Made by a program: the position numbers and the translations under genes. Shown one piece after another: positions 27,221-36,177 of a DNA stretch of 64,000 nucleotides (position 1 is its first letter; each line of letters opens with the position of its first letter). The notes beneath the pieces are model-generated. The model was not told where the DNA came from. It did no database searches and saw only the letters and a program-made list of their open reading frames with translations. The stretch spans positions 2,542,001-2,606,000 of the forward strand of contig NZ_CP117768.1 in the NCBI RefSeq assembly GCF_028623165.1, given 5' to 3'. Origin of the DNA: Nostoc sp. UHCC 0926 (GTDB lineage: Bacteria > Cyanobacteriota > Cyanobacteriia > Cyanobacteriales > Nostocaceae).

Positions 27221-27380
27221 TTAAAAACCTGATTTACAAGTTCTGAAGCTAATTTACGATTTCAAAACTAGATTTGGAAGTTCAAAACTAGATTTAGAAG
27301 TTTAAAACTAGATTTAGAAGTTTAAAACTAGATTTAGAAGTTCAAAACTAGATTTAGAAGTTCAAAACTTGATTTATGAG
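27221..27380. repeat. 20-bp tandem repeat array (about eight units)
   Basis: The unit TTCAAAACTAGATTTAGAAG recurs every 20 bp, best preserved from 27261 to 27360, with degenerate copies at both ends. Since 20 is not divisible by three it cannot encode a simple peptide repeat. It lies between the clpP MITE and a decayed gene copy. Confidence 0.85.
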
Positions 27381-27385
27381 TTGGA

Positions 27386-27607
27386 AATCAAAATCCTACT
27401 ATTGGGTCTGGCTGAGATTGCAGGTATTGGAGGAATTCGTGCAATTCCTCATCGGTCAGCAAAAAACGCGATCGCTTGCCATAGTTTTTTCTAAGATGTT
27501 CTCGTCGCTATTCTGATGTCCAGCCTAGCCGCTGCATTTTGACATCTGTTTAAGCAATTACATCAGATAAATCCACGGGTTCCATAGCTTCATTGTCTTT
27601 TCTGATT
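27386..27607 (-). pseudogene. Decayed duplicate of the 3' end of the downstream gene
   Basis: The minus strand reads EPVDLSDVIA, stop, TDVKMQRLGWTSE, stop, RREHLRKNYGKRS, then FLLTDEELHEFLQYLQS. This matches the last 70 residues of the protein encoded at 27647-28534 in one frame, with two stops. It is a tandem partial duplication about 260 bp downstream of the original end. Confidence 0.85.
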
Positions 27608-27646
27608 GACCCTTACCAATTATAAAGACAAATGACTATTGACTAA

Positions 27647-28534
27647 TCAAAATCCCGCTAATGGGTCTGGCTGAGATTGCAGGTATTTGAGGAATCCGTG
27701 CAATTCTTCTTCAGTTAGCAAAGTGCGCCCTCGCTTGCCGTAGGTTTCAATTAGATGCTCGCGTCCCTGTTCTGGTGTCCAGCCTAAACGCTGAAGTTCG
27801 ACATCTGTTTTAGCAATTACATCCGATAAATCCACGGGTTCAGCTTTCTTCTTTCTCTTTCCTGTCACTGACGGGGTGGCGACATCCTCTTGAGGGCTAT
27901 AACTCCGAGGTGTAAATGGTGTGACATTATTGGCAGAAATTGCTGGAAAGGTCTGATTTTCCACCTGGTTATCAAAAGTTATTTCCAAGTTTTCAACTGG
28001 AGGATCAAATTCTAGCTCCCGGTTGGCAGTCACAGGAAAGTTTTGACCTAAATCCTGGCTATAGGTATCGTTTGATAGGGGCGCAGCATCGCTGTAGCCG
28101 TACTGTTCGTTACTGCTTGTTACTACTTCTGGTTTGATATTGCGGACTATAGAAGGCGGGATAGATATTTCTTTGTCGCTGACCACTGACCACTGACTAC
28201 TAACAAAATCCTCACCTTTTGCAGAGGAATAGGCAGCAGCCTTATTCAATCCACCTTTGGTGTTCAAGGAAGGGTTTAGCTGCGCTGGGGAAATTGGATT
28301 TGAGGTAAATGCCACTGATTCGGGTGGCGCATTTGTAATACCCAAAACTATCAGCGCCCTCGTTCTGGCTTGGTCTTCTGCTGCTTCTACTGTTTCTGCC
28401 GCTGCCATACCCGTAGCACGGGTTACGCCTTCAATTTGCACGCTTGCCCGGACAATATATTTTCCTTGAAAAATTTGCACTAATTCAGAAATAAGACTGC
28501 CCTTGGGATACAAGCTCTGGAATTGAGCCAACAT
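27647..28534 (-). CDS. Cyanobacterial conserved hypothetical protein with DNA-repair-like N-terminus
   Basis: This 295-residue protein has three parts. Residues 1-67 read GKYIVRASVQIEGVTRATGMAAAETVEAAEDQARTRAL in pieces, reminiscent of single-stranded-DNA annealing or dsRBD-type folds in which an alpha-helix follows a sheet. Residues 70-225 are low-complexity and disordered. Residues 226-295 are a compact helical module (QRLGWTPEQGREHLIETYGK, then LLTEEELHGFLKYLQ). The function is unknown. Codons for SSQWSVVSD at 112-120 derive from a CAGTGGT heptamer repeat inserted in the gene. Start ATG 28534. Confidence 0.75.
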   Translation of the reverse strand: MLAQFQSLYPKGSLISELVQIFQGKYIVRASVQIEGVTRATGMAAAETVEAAEDQARTRALIVLGITNAPPESVAFTSNPISPAQLNPSLNTKGGLNKAAAYSSAKGEDFVSSQWSVVSDKEISIPPSIVRNIKPEVVTSSNEQYGYSDAAPLSNDTYSQDLGQNFPVTANRELEFDPPVENLEITFDNQVENQTFPAISANNVTPFTPRSYSPQEDVATPSVTGKRKKKAEPVDLSDVIAKTDVELQRLGWTPEQGREHLIETYGKRGRTLLTEEELHGFLKYLQSQPDPLAGF

Positions 28535-29543
28535 AATACTGCTACCAATCTAAATCTTTTTAATAACGGGGTCGATACTGCCTGTATGCTCAAGCGATGT
28601 AAACTGCCCTTACTTTAATTTACATCCACTCGATACTCAGGATGCCTATCAATAATATCGCGTGCGTGTAGCATTGGAAGCAAAATGTCCGCTAACGACT
28701 GATTGCTGTGATCACGATAAAATTTCTACCTTCTTCAATGCCTCATTCTGAGCGAAAATTCCGGCTTTGAGCGATCAAGGTGATATTTTTGCTTTATCCC
28801 GTGTCCTAATTGTAGCAGTAGCTCTTTTTTGACGAACTTTTTGACTAGTGCTAACTTACCTGGGTAGTCTTGTCTACAATGCTATACTGATAACCCAACT
28901 CGATATCTAGAACTATTTTCTGGAAGTGCGCTCTAAATCTACAATAATGAAGATAAGGTTCGCCCTCACTGCTAATTAAGCTGATTACCTAATTGTTACC
29001 GATTCTACATGTGGGAAAATTGGGTTCATCGGCAGTTCCTCCTAGTTCAAATCAGAGTCTAATGGCGTAAAATTACCTTCACTCTAGACAATCAAACACC
29101 TGTAGTTTCCACGCCACTTGCTCCACTTGGGGAGACCCCTCTGAGCGCAGTGATTCCCCTGCATAGCGCTTTTGGGCAGTATGGATTCTCTAAACCCAGC
29201 TTCTCAAAAACCCGTCGCGTAATTACTTAGCGGGGCTAAATCTTAATCAGGCGTGCAATCTTAAGTTTGGTTAGGTGAAGAGACTTGAACGCAGGCGAAC
29301 TCTGAGAGCATTGTGCAGTGAGAAGTTCGTAGACGCCCAGAGTTGTCCGTGGGTAGGCTTCCTTTGCTCGCAACTGCGGGAGTAGTTTCTTGCAAGGCTG
29401 GGTTGGGCTTCCTTTCCTTAGAACTTAGGAAGCTTTGCCTCAGGGCAATTCGTTTCCAGCTTGTTTCTGTAAGCCGTGAGGGTATACAGAAAAGAACCAG
29501 ATTAAACAAAAAATGATGTTTTGACCAAAGGTCGGTTCACTGC
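28535..29543. other. Long intergenic with a possible gene relic
   Basis: About 1 kb without a credible intact gene. On the minus strand at 28615-28725 a short frame reads SNQSLADILLPMLHARDI and IDRHPEYRVDVN before a stop. It looks protein-like and may be the end of a dead gene, but no family is recognised. The 82-codon minus frame at 29261-29509 lacks protein character. The last 280 bp may include a structured leader for the RNB gene, but no RNA family was recognised. Confidence 0.35.
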
Positions 29544-31898
29544 ATGGAATTTTCAATCGCTACACTCCTTGCCAATTTCACCGATGATAAATTGGTAGCT
29601 CGAAAAGTTTTGGAAAAGAAACTTGGCTGTGAAGATGAAAAAAGCTTACAAAAACTTCACATTGCTTTAGATGTTCTCGAAAAAATCGGTATTTTAGTAA
29701 AAGAACGGGGTAAGTATCGCCGTGTCTCAGAAGAGGGAATAATCGAGGCAAAACTTCGTTGTTCTAGTAAAGGCTTTTGCTTTGCTATTCAAGATGTGGA
29801 AGGATCTGAGGATATTTACATCCGCGAAAGTCATCTGAGTAATGCTTGGAATGGCGATCGCGTTTTGGTAAGAGTTCTCAAAGAAGGCAGTCGCCGTCGC
29901 TCTCCTGAAGGGGAGGTGAAGCTGATTCTAGAACGTTCTAACCACACATTACTGGCACGAATTAAGCAGGTGGATAGCGGTTTCCGGGCTGTGCCCTTAG
30001 ATGATCGATTGCTGTTTGAACTCAAGATCCAACCTAATGAAGCGAAGTTGTCAGAAGCGATCGATCACCTTGTCCATGTGGAAGTCTTGCGTTACCCGTT
30101 GGCACAATATCCCCCACTAGGTCGAGTGGTGCAAATCCTCGGCAGCGATGCCGAAGCTGCTGCTGATATAGATTTGGTAACATGCAAACATGACCTTTCC
30201 CGCACTTTCCCGGATAATGTGCTAGATGCAGCCGCCAAGTTGCCCAAAAAGCTGCTGAAAGCAGACCTGAAAAATCGGCTGGATTTGCGTAATTTGTTTA
30301 CTCTCACCATTGAAGGGCTAAATGGCGACACCAAAGTTATAGAAAACGCTTTTAGTTTAGAAAAAAACCTAGTCGGAAATTGGCTTTTGGGCGTTCATAT
30401 CACCGATGTTTGTCACTATGTCCAACCTGACGAAGCCCTAGATAGAGAAGCACTCAAACGGGGCAAATCAGTGTATCTAGGAGAATTAGTGCTGCCAATT
30501 TTGCCACCAGCTGTGGCTGAACGCTGTTCTTTAGTACCTGGGAGCGATCGCTTAACCATCTCTTTTTTAATTACAATTGATCCCCAATCAGGACAAGTGT
30601 TGGAGTGGGAAATTCAACCCAGTGTAATCAATGTAGAAACAGCACTGAGTACTGAACTTGCCCAGGCAATTCTTACAGGTGAAGCTGAAGATCAATCTCC
30701 ACAGGTTTCTCAGATCCTGCAAGACCTCCAAGCCTTGCAAACAGCGGTGAAACAGATAAGGTTGACTCGTGGCAGCCTCCAGTTGAATCTGCCGCCCAGC
30801 CAAAACGCCTACTATGATGAGGGGATTCTCGGCGCTGTGGTGGTGAATGATTTACCAGTGCGATCGCTACTCACGGAGTTGGTACTGTTAGTTAATCAAC
30901 TGGTAGCAACTCACTTAAATGCCCTTGGTGTTCCCGCTATTTGGCGAGTCCAAGGCACACCCGATGTCGAAGATGTCCAGGAAATGCTGAAATTGGCAGT
31001 CAATTTAGGCGTTGACCTAACGCTAGATCCAGAAGTCGATATCCAACCTTTAGATTATCAACATTTGACCACAGCTTTTGCGGAATCTCCCTCTGAGCAA
31101 GTTCTTACATACTTACTGCAAGATACACTTAAGCCATCTGCATACAGCACCACCAAAGGATCTCACTTTGGTTTGGCACTACCGCAATATATCCACTTTA
31201 GTGCCCCTTTGCGGCGTTACCCAGATTTGCTCATGCAGAGAGTGTATTACACGCTACTCGAAAACGGACGCGATCGCCGCAATACCCGTGTTAGAGAACG
31301 CGTTAACCTCCGCCACTCCTCCAGCCATGAGGAAATTAACTGGAACGTTTTACCCCCAGAATTGCAACAAGAACTGCAAAGCGATTTAACTAGGGTAATT
31401 GTCCAAATCAATGACCGAGAAAAAGAAGTCCAAGAAGCTGAAGCCGATTTAGCCGGACTGCAAAAAGCCCAACTGATGAAGCAGCGGATTGGTCAGGTAT
31501 TTCAAGGTGTAATTACTGGTGTTCAATCCTACGGTTTCTTTGTGGAAATTGAAGTCCCAGCAGCCGAGGTGGAGTCCAACAGTAATCCTGGTGTGCCTTT
31601 GAGGGTAGAAGGATTAGTACACGTCAGTTCTCTCAAAGACGATTGGTATGAATATCGTGCTAGACAACAGGCACTGTTTGGTCGTAAAAATCGCGCTTCC
31701 TATAGATTAGGCGATCGCGTCGCCGTGCAAGTTAAGAGTGTCGATTACTACCGTCAGCAAATTGATTTGGTAACAGTCGGCAGCGATGGTGTAGCCAAAG
31801 GTTTAACTGGCAATGGTTCCAATGACGATCTTTCAGACCTCTACTTACCAAATGACATTGAGCCTGATGACCTAGACCCTTACTCTGAAGATGAGTAA
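29544..31898 (+). CDS. RNase R/RNB-family protein (Zam-like) lacking catalytic Asp cluster
   Basis: This 784-residue protein has RNase R architecture: winged helix (about 15-70), cold-shock domains (about 75-200), RNB domain (about 245-600) and a C-terminal S1 domain (about 650-765). The RNB catalytic segment normally reads TIDGEDARDFDDA, with four Asp that bind Mg2+. Here the aligned stretch is TIEGLNGDTKVIENA, so the Asp cluster is lost. Flanking motifs (NWLLGVHITDVCHYV, LDREALKRGKSVYL, PLRRYPDLLMQR) are well kept. This suggests an RNA-binding protein without exonuclease activity. Length matches cyanobacterial Zam, an RNB protein linked to acetazolamide resistance. It is followed by ubiX after 17 bp. 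Confidence 0.85.
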   Translation: MEFSIATLLANFTDDKLVARKVLEKKLGCEDEKSLQKLHIALDVLEKIGILVKERGKYRRVSEEGIIEAKLRCSSKGFCFAIQDVEGSEDIYIRESHLSNAWNGDRVLVRVLKEGSRRRSPEGEVKLILERSNHTLLARIKQVDSGFRAVPLDDRLLFELKIQPNEAKLSEAIDHLVHVEVLRYPLAQYPPLGRVVQILGSDAEAAADIDLVTCKHDLSRTFPDNVLDAAAKLPKKLLKADLKNRLDLRNLFTLTIEGLNGDTKVIENAFSLEKNLVGNWLLGVHITDVCHYVQPDEALDREALKRGKSVYLGELVLPILPPAVAERCSLVPGSDRLTISFLITIDPQSGQVLEWEIQPSVINVETALSTELAQAILTGEAEDQSPQVSQILQDLQALQTAVKQIRLTRGSLQLNLPPSQNAYYDEGILGAVVVNDLPVRSLLTELVLLVNQLVATHLNALGVPAIWRVQGTPDVEDVQEMLKLAVNLGVDLTLDPEVDIQPLDYQHLTTAFAESPSEQVLTYLLQDTLKPSAYSTTKGSHFGLALPQYIHFSAPLRRYPDLLMQRVYYTLLENGRDRRNTRVRERVNLRHSSSHEEINWNVLPPELQQELQSDLTRVIVQINDREKEVQEAEADLAGLQKAQLMKQRIGQVFQGVITGVQSYGFFVEIEVPAAEVESNSNPGVPLRVEGLVHVSSLKDDWYEYRARQQALFGRKNRASYRLGDRVAVQVKSVDYYRQQIDLVTVGSDGVAKGLTGNGSNDDLSDLYLPNDIEPDDLDPYSEDE

Positions 31899-31915
31899 AA
31901 TCAACTAAATCTCAC

Positions 31916-32536
31916 GTGTCAAACAACACAAAACCTCTAATTTTAGGCGTATCGGGCGCATCTGGTCTGATTTACGCTGTTCGCGCGATCAAATTTTTGC
32001 TAGAAGCGGATTACAGCATTGAATTGGTTGCCTCTAAATCTACTTACATGGTTTGGCAGTCAGAACAGGAAATTCGGATGCCACCAGAACCAACCGCGCA
32101 AGAACAATTCTGGCGAGAGCAAGCTGGAGTTTCACTTTCGGGTAAACTCCGCTGCCATCCTTGGGGTGATGTTGGAGCCGGGATTGCCAGTGGTTCCTTT
32201 GCCACTCTGGGGATGATAATTATTCCATGCAGCATGAGCACAGTGGCAAAGCTAGCGGTTGGCTTGAGTTCCGATTTACTAGAACGGGCAGCGGATGTTC
32301 AACTCAAAGAAGGGCGAAAGCTGGTCATTGTCCCTCGGGAAACGCCTTTTAGCCTCATCCACCTGCGTAACTTAACCTCTCTAGCAGAAGTTGGAGTGAG
32401 AATTGTCCCCGCTATTCCCGCCTGGTATCATAATCCCCAAACCATCGAGGATTTAGTTGATTTTGTAGTCGCCCGGGCTTTAGATCAACTAGATATTGAC
32501 TGCATCCCAATTCAGCGGTGGCAAGGTCGTCGCTAA
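31916..32536 (+). CDS. ubiX: Flavin prenyltransferase UbiX
   Basis: This 206-residue flavoprotein makes prenylated FMN, the cofactor of UbiD-type decarboxylases used in plastoquinone or related quinone synthesis. Landmarks are LGVSGASGLIYAVRAI near the N-terminus, GSFATLGMIIIPCSMSTVA in the middle and LVIVPRETPFSLIHLRNL, with the prenyl-phosphate-binding Arg. The start is a GTG at 31916, 17 bp after the RNB gene, so the two probably form an operon. UbiD itself is not in the window. Confidence 0.95.
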   Translation: MSNNTKPLILGVSGASGLIYAVRAIKFLLEADYSIELVASKSTYMVWQSEQEIRMPPEPTAQEQFWREQAGVSLSGKLRCHPWGDVGAGIASGSFATLGMIIIPCSMSTVAKLAVGLSSDLLERAADVQLKEGRKLVIVPRETPFSLIHLRNLTSLAEVGVRIVPAIPAWYHNPQTIEDLVDFVVARALDQLDIDCIPIQRWQGRR

Positions 32537-32778
32537 CGCTGCGCTAACTAGCAGTAGCTCATGGGGAGCCACTGCGGTGGACGGGTTAAGAGGCATAAAG
32601 GAGGCAGTGCGCCCTTGCGGTTTCCCGACTTGTCCCTTGCGCCTCTCCCCTTCTCCCAATGTGAGAAGACCGCGCTACTTCACCGCTTTGCGTCTACATT
32701 TTTTGATGATTTTGTATAAGTCCTAGAATAATCAGAATGATAACTGACAACTAACCACTGACAACTGACAAAATTGCT

Positions 32779-33480
32779 ATGGCTGTAATTCGCTTAATTC
32801 TATTGGTCGCGGTACTGGGAGTACTAACGCCGTTGTTAGTCCAAAATTGGTCACCTCCCCTATCGTTAGTATTTTTGGGCGTGCGAACTCAACCATTACC
32901 ACTAGCGATATGGATTTTGTTCAGTACTGCCACTGGTGCTTTCACATCTATATTGATTGCTACCTTGTTTAAATTATCCAATTATTTTGTGGGAGGACAA
33001 CGCCAAACTCCAGACCGCCGAAGCGCAACTTCGCCTCGTGCTAAGGCAACCCAAAGAGAAGAACCGACATCTCGCCCTGTCAGTCCTCCACCACCAGCTA
33101 GTAAAAAAGAACAGCCTACTAGTGATGTATTTGATGATTGGGAGACAAATGGCACTAGAGATGATGATTGGAATTTTGATGAAAAGTCAGAGAAAGCGCC
33201 TACCCCTAATCCTCAAGCTCAACAGCCTAGAGACTCTAAAACTTACGAACGCCAATCAGAAGCCAAAAGCAGTTCTCAGTCTGGTTCAGTTTACTCCTAC
33301 AGCTACCGTGAGCCAAAAAATACGGCTGCGGGAAAAACTGAATCAATTTACGATGCTGATTACCGGGTAATTATCCCCCCTTATCAGCCACCGACTACCA
33401 ATCAAGCCGATGATGATGATTGGGAATTTTTTGATGATGATGATGATTTTGAGGATGATGATAAGCGCTCCCGTCGGTGA
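32779..33480 (+). CDS. LapA-domain (DUF1049) membrane protein with acidic tail
   Basis: In this 233-residue protein the first 70 residues form two transmembrane helices in the LapA/DUF1049 pattern (MAVIRLILLVAVLGVLTPLL, QNW, then WILFSTATGAFTSILIATLF). The rest is a long hydrophilic, Pro/Ser/Gln-rich cytoplasmic tail. It ends in repeated Asp runs (DDDDWEFFDDDDDFEDDD) and a basic RSRR cap. The tail may bind cations or basic partners. Function unknown. Confidence 0.8.
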   Translation: MAVIRLILLVAVLGVLTPLLVQNWSPPLSLVFLGVRTQPLPLAIWILFSTATGAFTSILIATLFKLSNYFVGGQRQTPDRRSATSPRAKATQREEPTSRPVSPPPPASKKEQPTSDVFDDWETNGTRDDDWNFDEKSEKAPTPNPQAQQPRDSKTYERQSEAKSSSQSGSVYSYSYREPKNTAAGKTESIYDADYRVIIPPYQPPTTNQADDDDWEFFDDDDDFEDDDKRSRR

Positions 33481-33499
33481 AATGTAGCAGGCTACGTCT

Positions 33500-33694
33500 C
33501 TACTTGATGCCACACCGCTCTCTAGACTCCTGCTTGACCTTACCAATCATGGCAGCTTCCTGTAAAGTCATGAAAGCATTAAAATCTTCCAAGTCATATC
33601 GGGTAGTCAACAGTTGTCGGAGTTGATTTTCAGCTTCTACTGTCAAATAGCCAGTTGCTAAAGCTTTCTGTACAACGTCACGAATTCGAGTCAT
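33500..33694 (-). CDS. Small conserved cyanobacterial protein
   Basis: This is a 64-residue helical protein (MTRIRDVVQKALATGYLTVE, ENQLRQLL, FMTLQEAAMIGKVKQE). A longer frame opens at 33727, but the ATG at 33694 has GAGGTG six bases upstream, which decides the start. Similar short proteins occur widely in cyanobacteria in many copies, with unknown role. It is convergent with the LapA-like gene. Confidence 0.7.
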   Translation of the reverse strand: MTRIRDVVQKALATGYLTVEAENQLRQLLTTRYDLEDFNAFMTLQEAAMIGKVKQESRERCGIK

Positions 33695-34138
33695 AGTTGA
33701 CACCTCATTCATACTATATTTATTCATTCAGGCTTATTGGGGTGAAATATGCAGTAGTCTTTGTACCAAAACTTCAACTTCTTTGCAAAGCTTTTTTAAA
33801 CGATCGCGGTAAATAAGTCATCATTTACACTTTTATCAGGAACATTTAATTGAGTAGGGCTTGCTATAACTGAACTTTTAGAATAAACAATTTGTGCTAT
33901 TAATAACACAGTATCGGGTACACTTAATAATTACACACCAGAGTCAAAGTCTCGATTATTTAGATAGACAGGAATTGTTTGAATAAAGTTTCAAACAAGC
34001 TATATTATTTTTTTCGTTAAGTATAGCGATCGCTATGCAGCAATTACCAACTTACTTCAGGAAAGTTACTACATTCCTGATAAATTCATCGTTTATTATT
34101 TATGGTAATTTCACAGACAAATCGTTAATTTATTGCAT

Positions 34139-34170
34139 AAGTAGGGGATCTTGGCCAAGATCCCCTACTT
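34139..34170. repeat. Perfect 32-bp palindrome
   Basis: AAGTAGGGGATCTTGG is followed directly by its complement with no loop. It belongs to the GTAGGG-ended hairpin group also seen at 21816, 34361, 54815 and 60241. No gene ends nearby on either strand, so terminator function is unlikely. Confidence 0.75.
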
Positions 34171-34328
34171 TAAATACATTAATCACAGTAATAACAGCAG
34201 TTGATTCAACTCAAATAATAGAAGATGAATTTATATAAGCTAAAAACAATATAAAGTTAGAAAAGTTATACGTAAATTTGATATCCACAAAGGGAAAAAC
34301 CTTAATGCCCGTTGAAAATAAATTCCTT

Positions 34329-34441
34329 AGGGACTTTCAGTTAAAAAACATCCTATCGTAGGGGCACAAGTAGGGGCGCAAGACCTTGCGCCCCTACAAA
34401 TGTACAAATAATTTTGGATAATTTATTTTTTGTTAGTTCCT
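34329..34441. mobile_element. MITE with AGGGACT termini, copy B
   Basis: This is the reverse-oriented relative of the element at 21773-21874. AGGGACT is at the left and AGTTCCT (one change) at the right, with the shared interior (TTAAAAAACATCC, GTAGGGGCGCAAG, ATTTGTACAAATAATTTTGG in pieces). It has an additional 12-nt GGGGCACAAGTA segment in the central hairpin. Confidence 0.75.
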
Positions 34442-34518
34442 TAGAAGTTTACTTTGTGGTTTGACTTCTGCGGAAATTACTAATGTAGTTTATCAAAGTC
34501 GTAGTAGCAGTACTGTTA

Positions 34519-34669
34519 GAGGATGTTTGAAAGTCGATGAAAGGTATAATTCGTCATTCTGAACGTAACGAAGTGGAGTGAAAAATCCCGATTTTCTGTT
34601 AAATTGTGAGATGCTTCACTACGCTGGCGCTCCGTTGGGGATGACATTTTATACTTTTCAAACATCCTC
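34519..34669. mobile_element. 151-bp MITE with 14-bp TIR and TTA target duplication
   Basis: GAGGATGTTTGAAA at 34519-34532 is repeated in inverse at 34656-34669, and TTA flanks both ends. The inner ends also match imperfectly (GTATAA..TCAT against ATGACATTTTATAC). The element is non-coding. The 3-bp duplication is typical of IS5/IS1031-like transposases. Confidence 0.85.
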
Positions 34670-34847
34670 TTAGAGTTTATCTTTCTCATGGATTATATAT
34701 TATATAAATACATAGAATAAATGCTGAGTAACCAAGCAATTGATGCAATCATAGCCAATTAACCCAAACTTAAACTCAGAAATGTGAAGTAGAGTAAAAA
34801 GTTAGGATTTAGAAGTTAAGAAAATTCATAGTTGGAGCAAGCGACTG

Positions 34848-35393
34848 GTGAGTAGCTTATTACAAGGAGTTAACCTGTACTTAATTGGGATGATGGGCGT
34901 TGGTAAGACGACAGTAGGGCGCTTACTAGCAAAGGAACTGGGTTATGGGTTTGTGGATACCGATAATGTCATTACCCAAGCAACAGGTAAATCCATCAAT
35001 CAGTTATTTGCACAAGTTGGTGAAGCAGGGTTTCGCCAGGTAGAAAGTGACGTGCTTTCACAAGTTTGTGCTTTTACAAAGTTAACTATAGCAACCGGTG
35101 GGGGCATTGTACTGCGGCGAGAAAATTGGGGCTACTTGCACCACGGTTTGATAGTGTGGTTAGATGCGCCAGTGGAGATAATTTACAGCCGTTTAGCTGA
35201 GGATAGCACAAGACCACTGCTGCAAGATATTGATCCTAAAGGTAAATTGCGATCGCTCCTCGAACAACGAACACCACTTTACTCTCAAGCCGATTTGCAG
35301 ATCACCGAGCGAGAGGGAGATACACCTGAAGACGTTGCCAAGCAAGTACTTGAGGCAATTCCTAGCGTTCTCAAAACACAAGTTTCTCATTAG
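34848..35393 (+). CDS. aroK: Shikimate kinase
   Basis: This 181-residue P-loop kinase phosphorylates shikimate at O3 in aromatic amino acid synthesis. The Walker A is GMMGVGKTT at 14-22, the shikimate-binding DTDN (37-40) and Arg58-type region FRQVESDVL follow, then TGGGIVLRRENW and the lid RPLL. The start is GTG at 34848 with GGAG about 11 bases upstream; no ATG fits. Single gene after a repeat-rich gap. Confidence 0.95.
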   Translation: MSSLLQGVNLYLIGMMGVGKTTVGRLLAKELGYGFVDTDNVITQATGKSINQLFAQVGEAGFRQVESDVLSQVCAFTKLTIATGGGIVLRRENWGYLHHGLIVWLDAPVEIIYSRLAEDSTRPLLQDIDPKGKLRSLLEQRTPLYSQADLQITEREGDTPEDVAKQVLEAIPSVLKTQVSH

Positions 35394-35404
35394 GAAGACT
35401 CAAA

Positions 35405-36007
35405 TTACCAAATTTTGGCCATCCGTAGGATAAACCCTGGTAATTCTGGATTACCACTAACTGCTTCGGGATTATCCAAAATTTCAACTTCTCGATTCGG
35501 ACGGTAAATGTAGACTTTTCGATTCTGCCGATCAATTAACCAGCCTAGTGATGCACCATTATCGATGTACTCCTGCATTTTGTCTTGTAATTTTATCAGG
35601 CGATCGCTCAAGGAGCGTAACTCAATCACAAAGCTGGGACAAATTGGTGCAAATGAGGCTTTTTGTGCATCTGTTAAGGCGTTCCAACGCTCCAGTTCAA
35701 TCCAAGAAGCATCAGGGGAACGCATCGCTCCATTAGGTAGCGTAAAACCTGTACTGGAGTCAAAGCCTATGCCAGTGCCATCTTGTTCAGTCCAATACCC
35801 AAGCTGTGCTGCAATGTTAAAGTTACGGTTGCCCGTATCTGAAAAAGCTGGTGGCATAATGATGACTTCCCCATTAGCAGTGCGCTCGATTCGCAAATCT
35901 CCATTGGCTTGGCAGAATTCGTAGAACTGCTCATTTGTCATCTGCACAAGGGAGGGGAAATTTACCGTTAGGGGTATGCTTTCAGTTTGAATTAGCAGCG
36001 TGGTCAT
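35405..36007 (-). CDS. Uma2-family (DUF820) putative endonuclease
   Basis: This 200-residue protein of the PD-(D/E)XK-fold Uma2 family is massively expanded in cyanobacteria. Seen are MTNEQFYEFCQANGDLRIER, then SPDASWI (Asp), CPSFVIELRS (Glu of the ExK-like motif) and KMQEYIDNGASLGWLIDR. The likely catalytic core D-E-x-K has R in the place of the usual K/V next to E. Cellular function is unknown. ATG 36007 is preferred over the ATG two codons earlier because AGGGA sits six bases before it. Confidence 0.85.
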   Translation of the reverse strand: MTTLLIQTESIPLTVNFPSLVQMTNEQFYEFCQANGDLRIERTANGEVIIMPPAFSDTGNRNFNIAAQLGYWTEQDGTGIGFDSSTGFTLPNGAMRSPDASWIELERWNALTDAQKASFAPICPSFVIELRSLSDRLIKLQDKMQEYIDNGASLGWLIDRQNRKVYIYRPNREVEILDNPEAVSGNPELPGFILRMAKIW

Positions 36008-36177
36008 TTTCATTCCCTAGCTTCAGCCGAATGATTTCAATTCTAGAGGCTTGAAGGAGCGAACAGCTATGGCTGATCAGTACAAACATACTCGACTTTG
36101 GCATCAAAGATTGTGAGGAGTTACAAAGTCTTCTACACTGACTGAAATACGTTTTAACTCTCTCTGTTAGGCTCCTC

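Larger units (their letters stand above)
33695..34847. other. 1.15-kb intergenic holding three repeat elements
   Basis: No gene is supported. It contains a perfect palindrome at 34139-34170, the AGGGACT MITE copy B at 34329-34441 and a TTA-flanked MITE at 34519-34669 (separate entries). The rest is AT-rich. The last 15 bp hold GGAG for the GTG start of aroK. Confidence 0.6.

Noticed and set aside
29261..29509. 82-codon minus frame before the RNB gene
   Set aside because: Ser/Thr/Arg-rich with no motif; the region looks like non-coding leader. I also looked for RNase P RNA, tmRNA and 6S RNA hallmarks here and could not support any.
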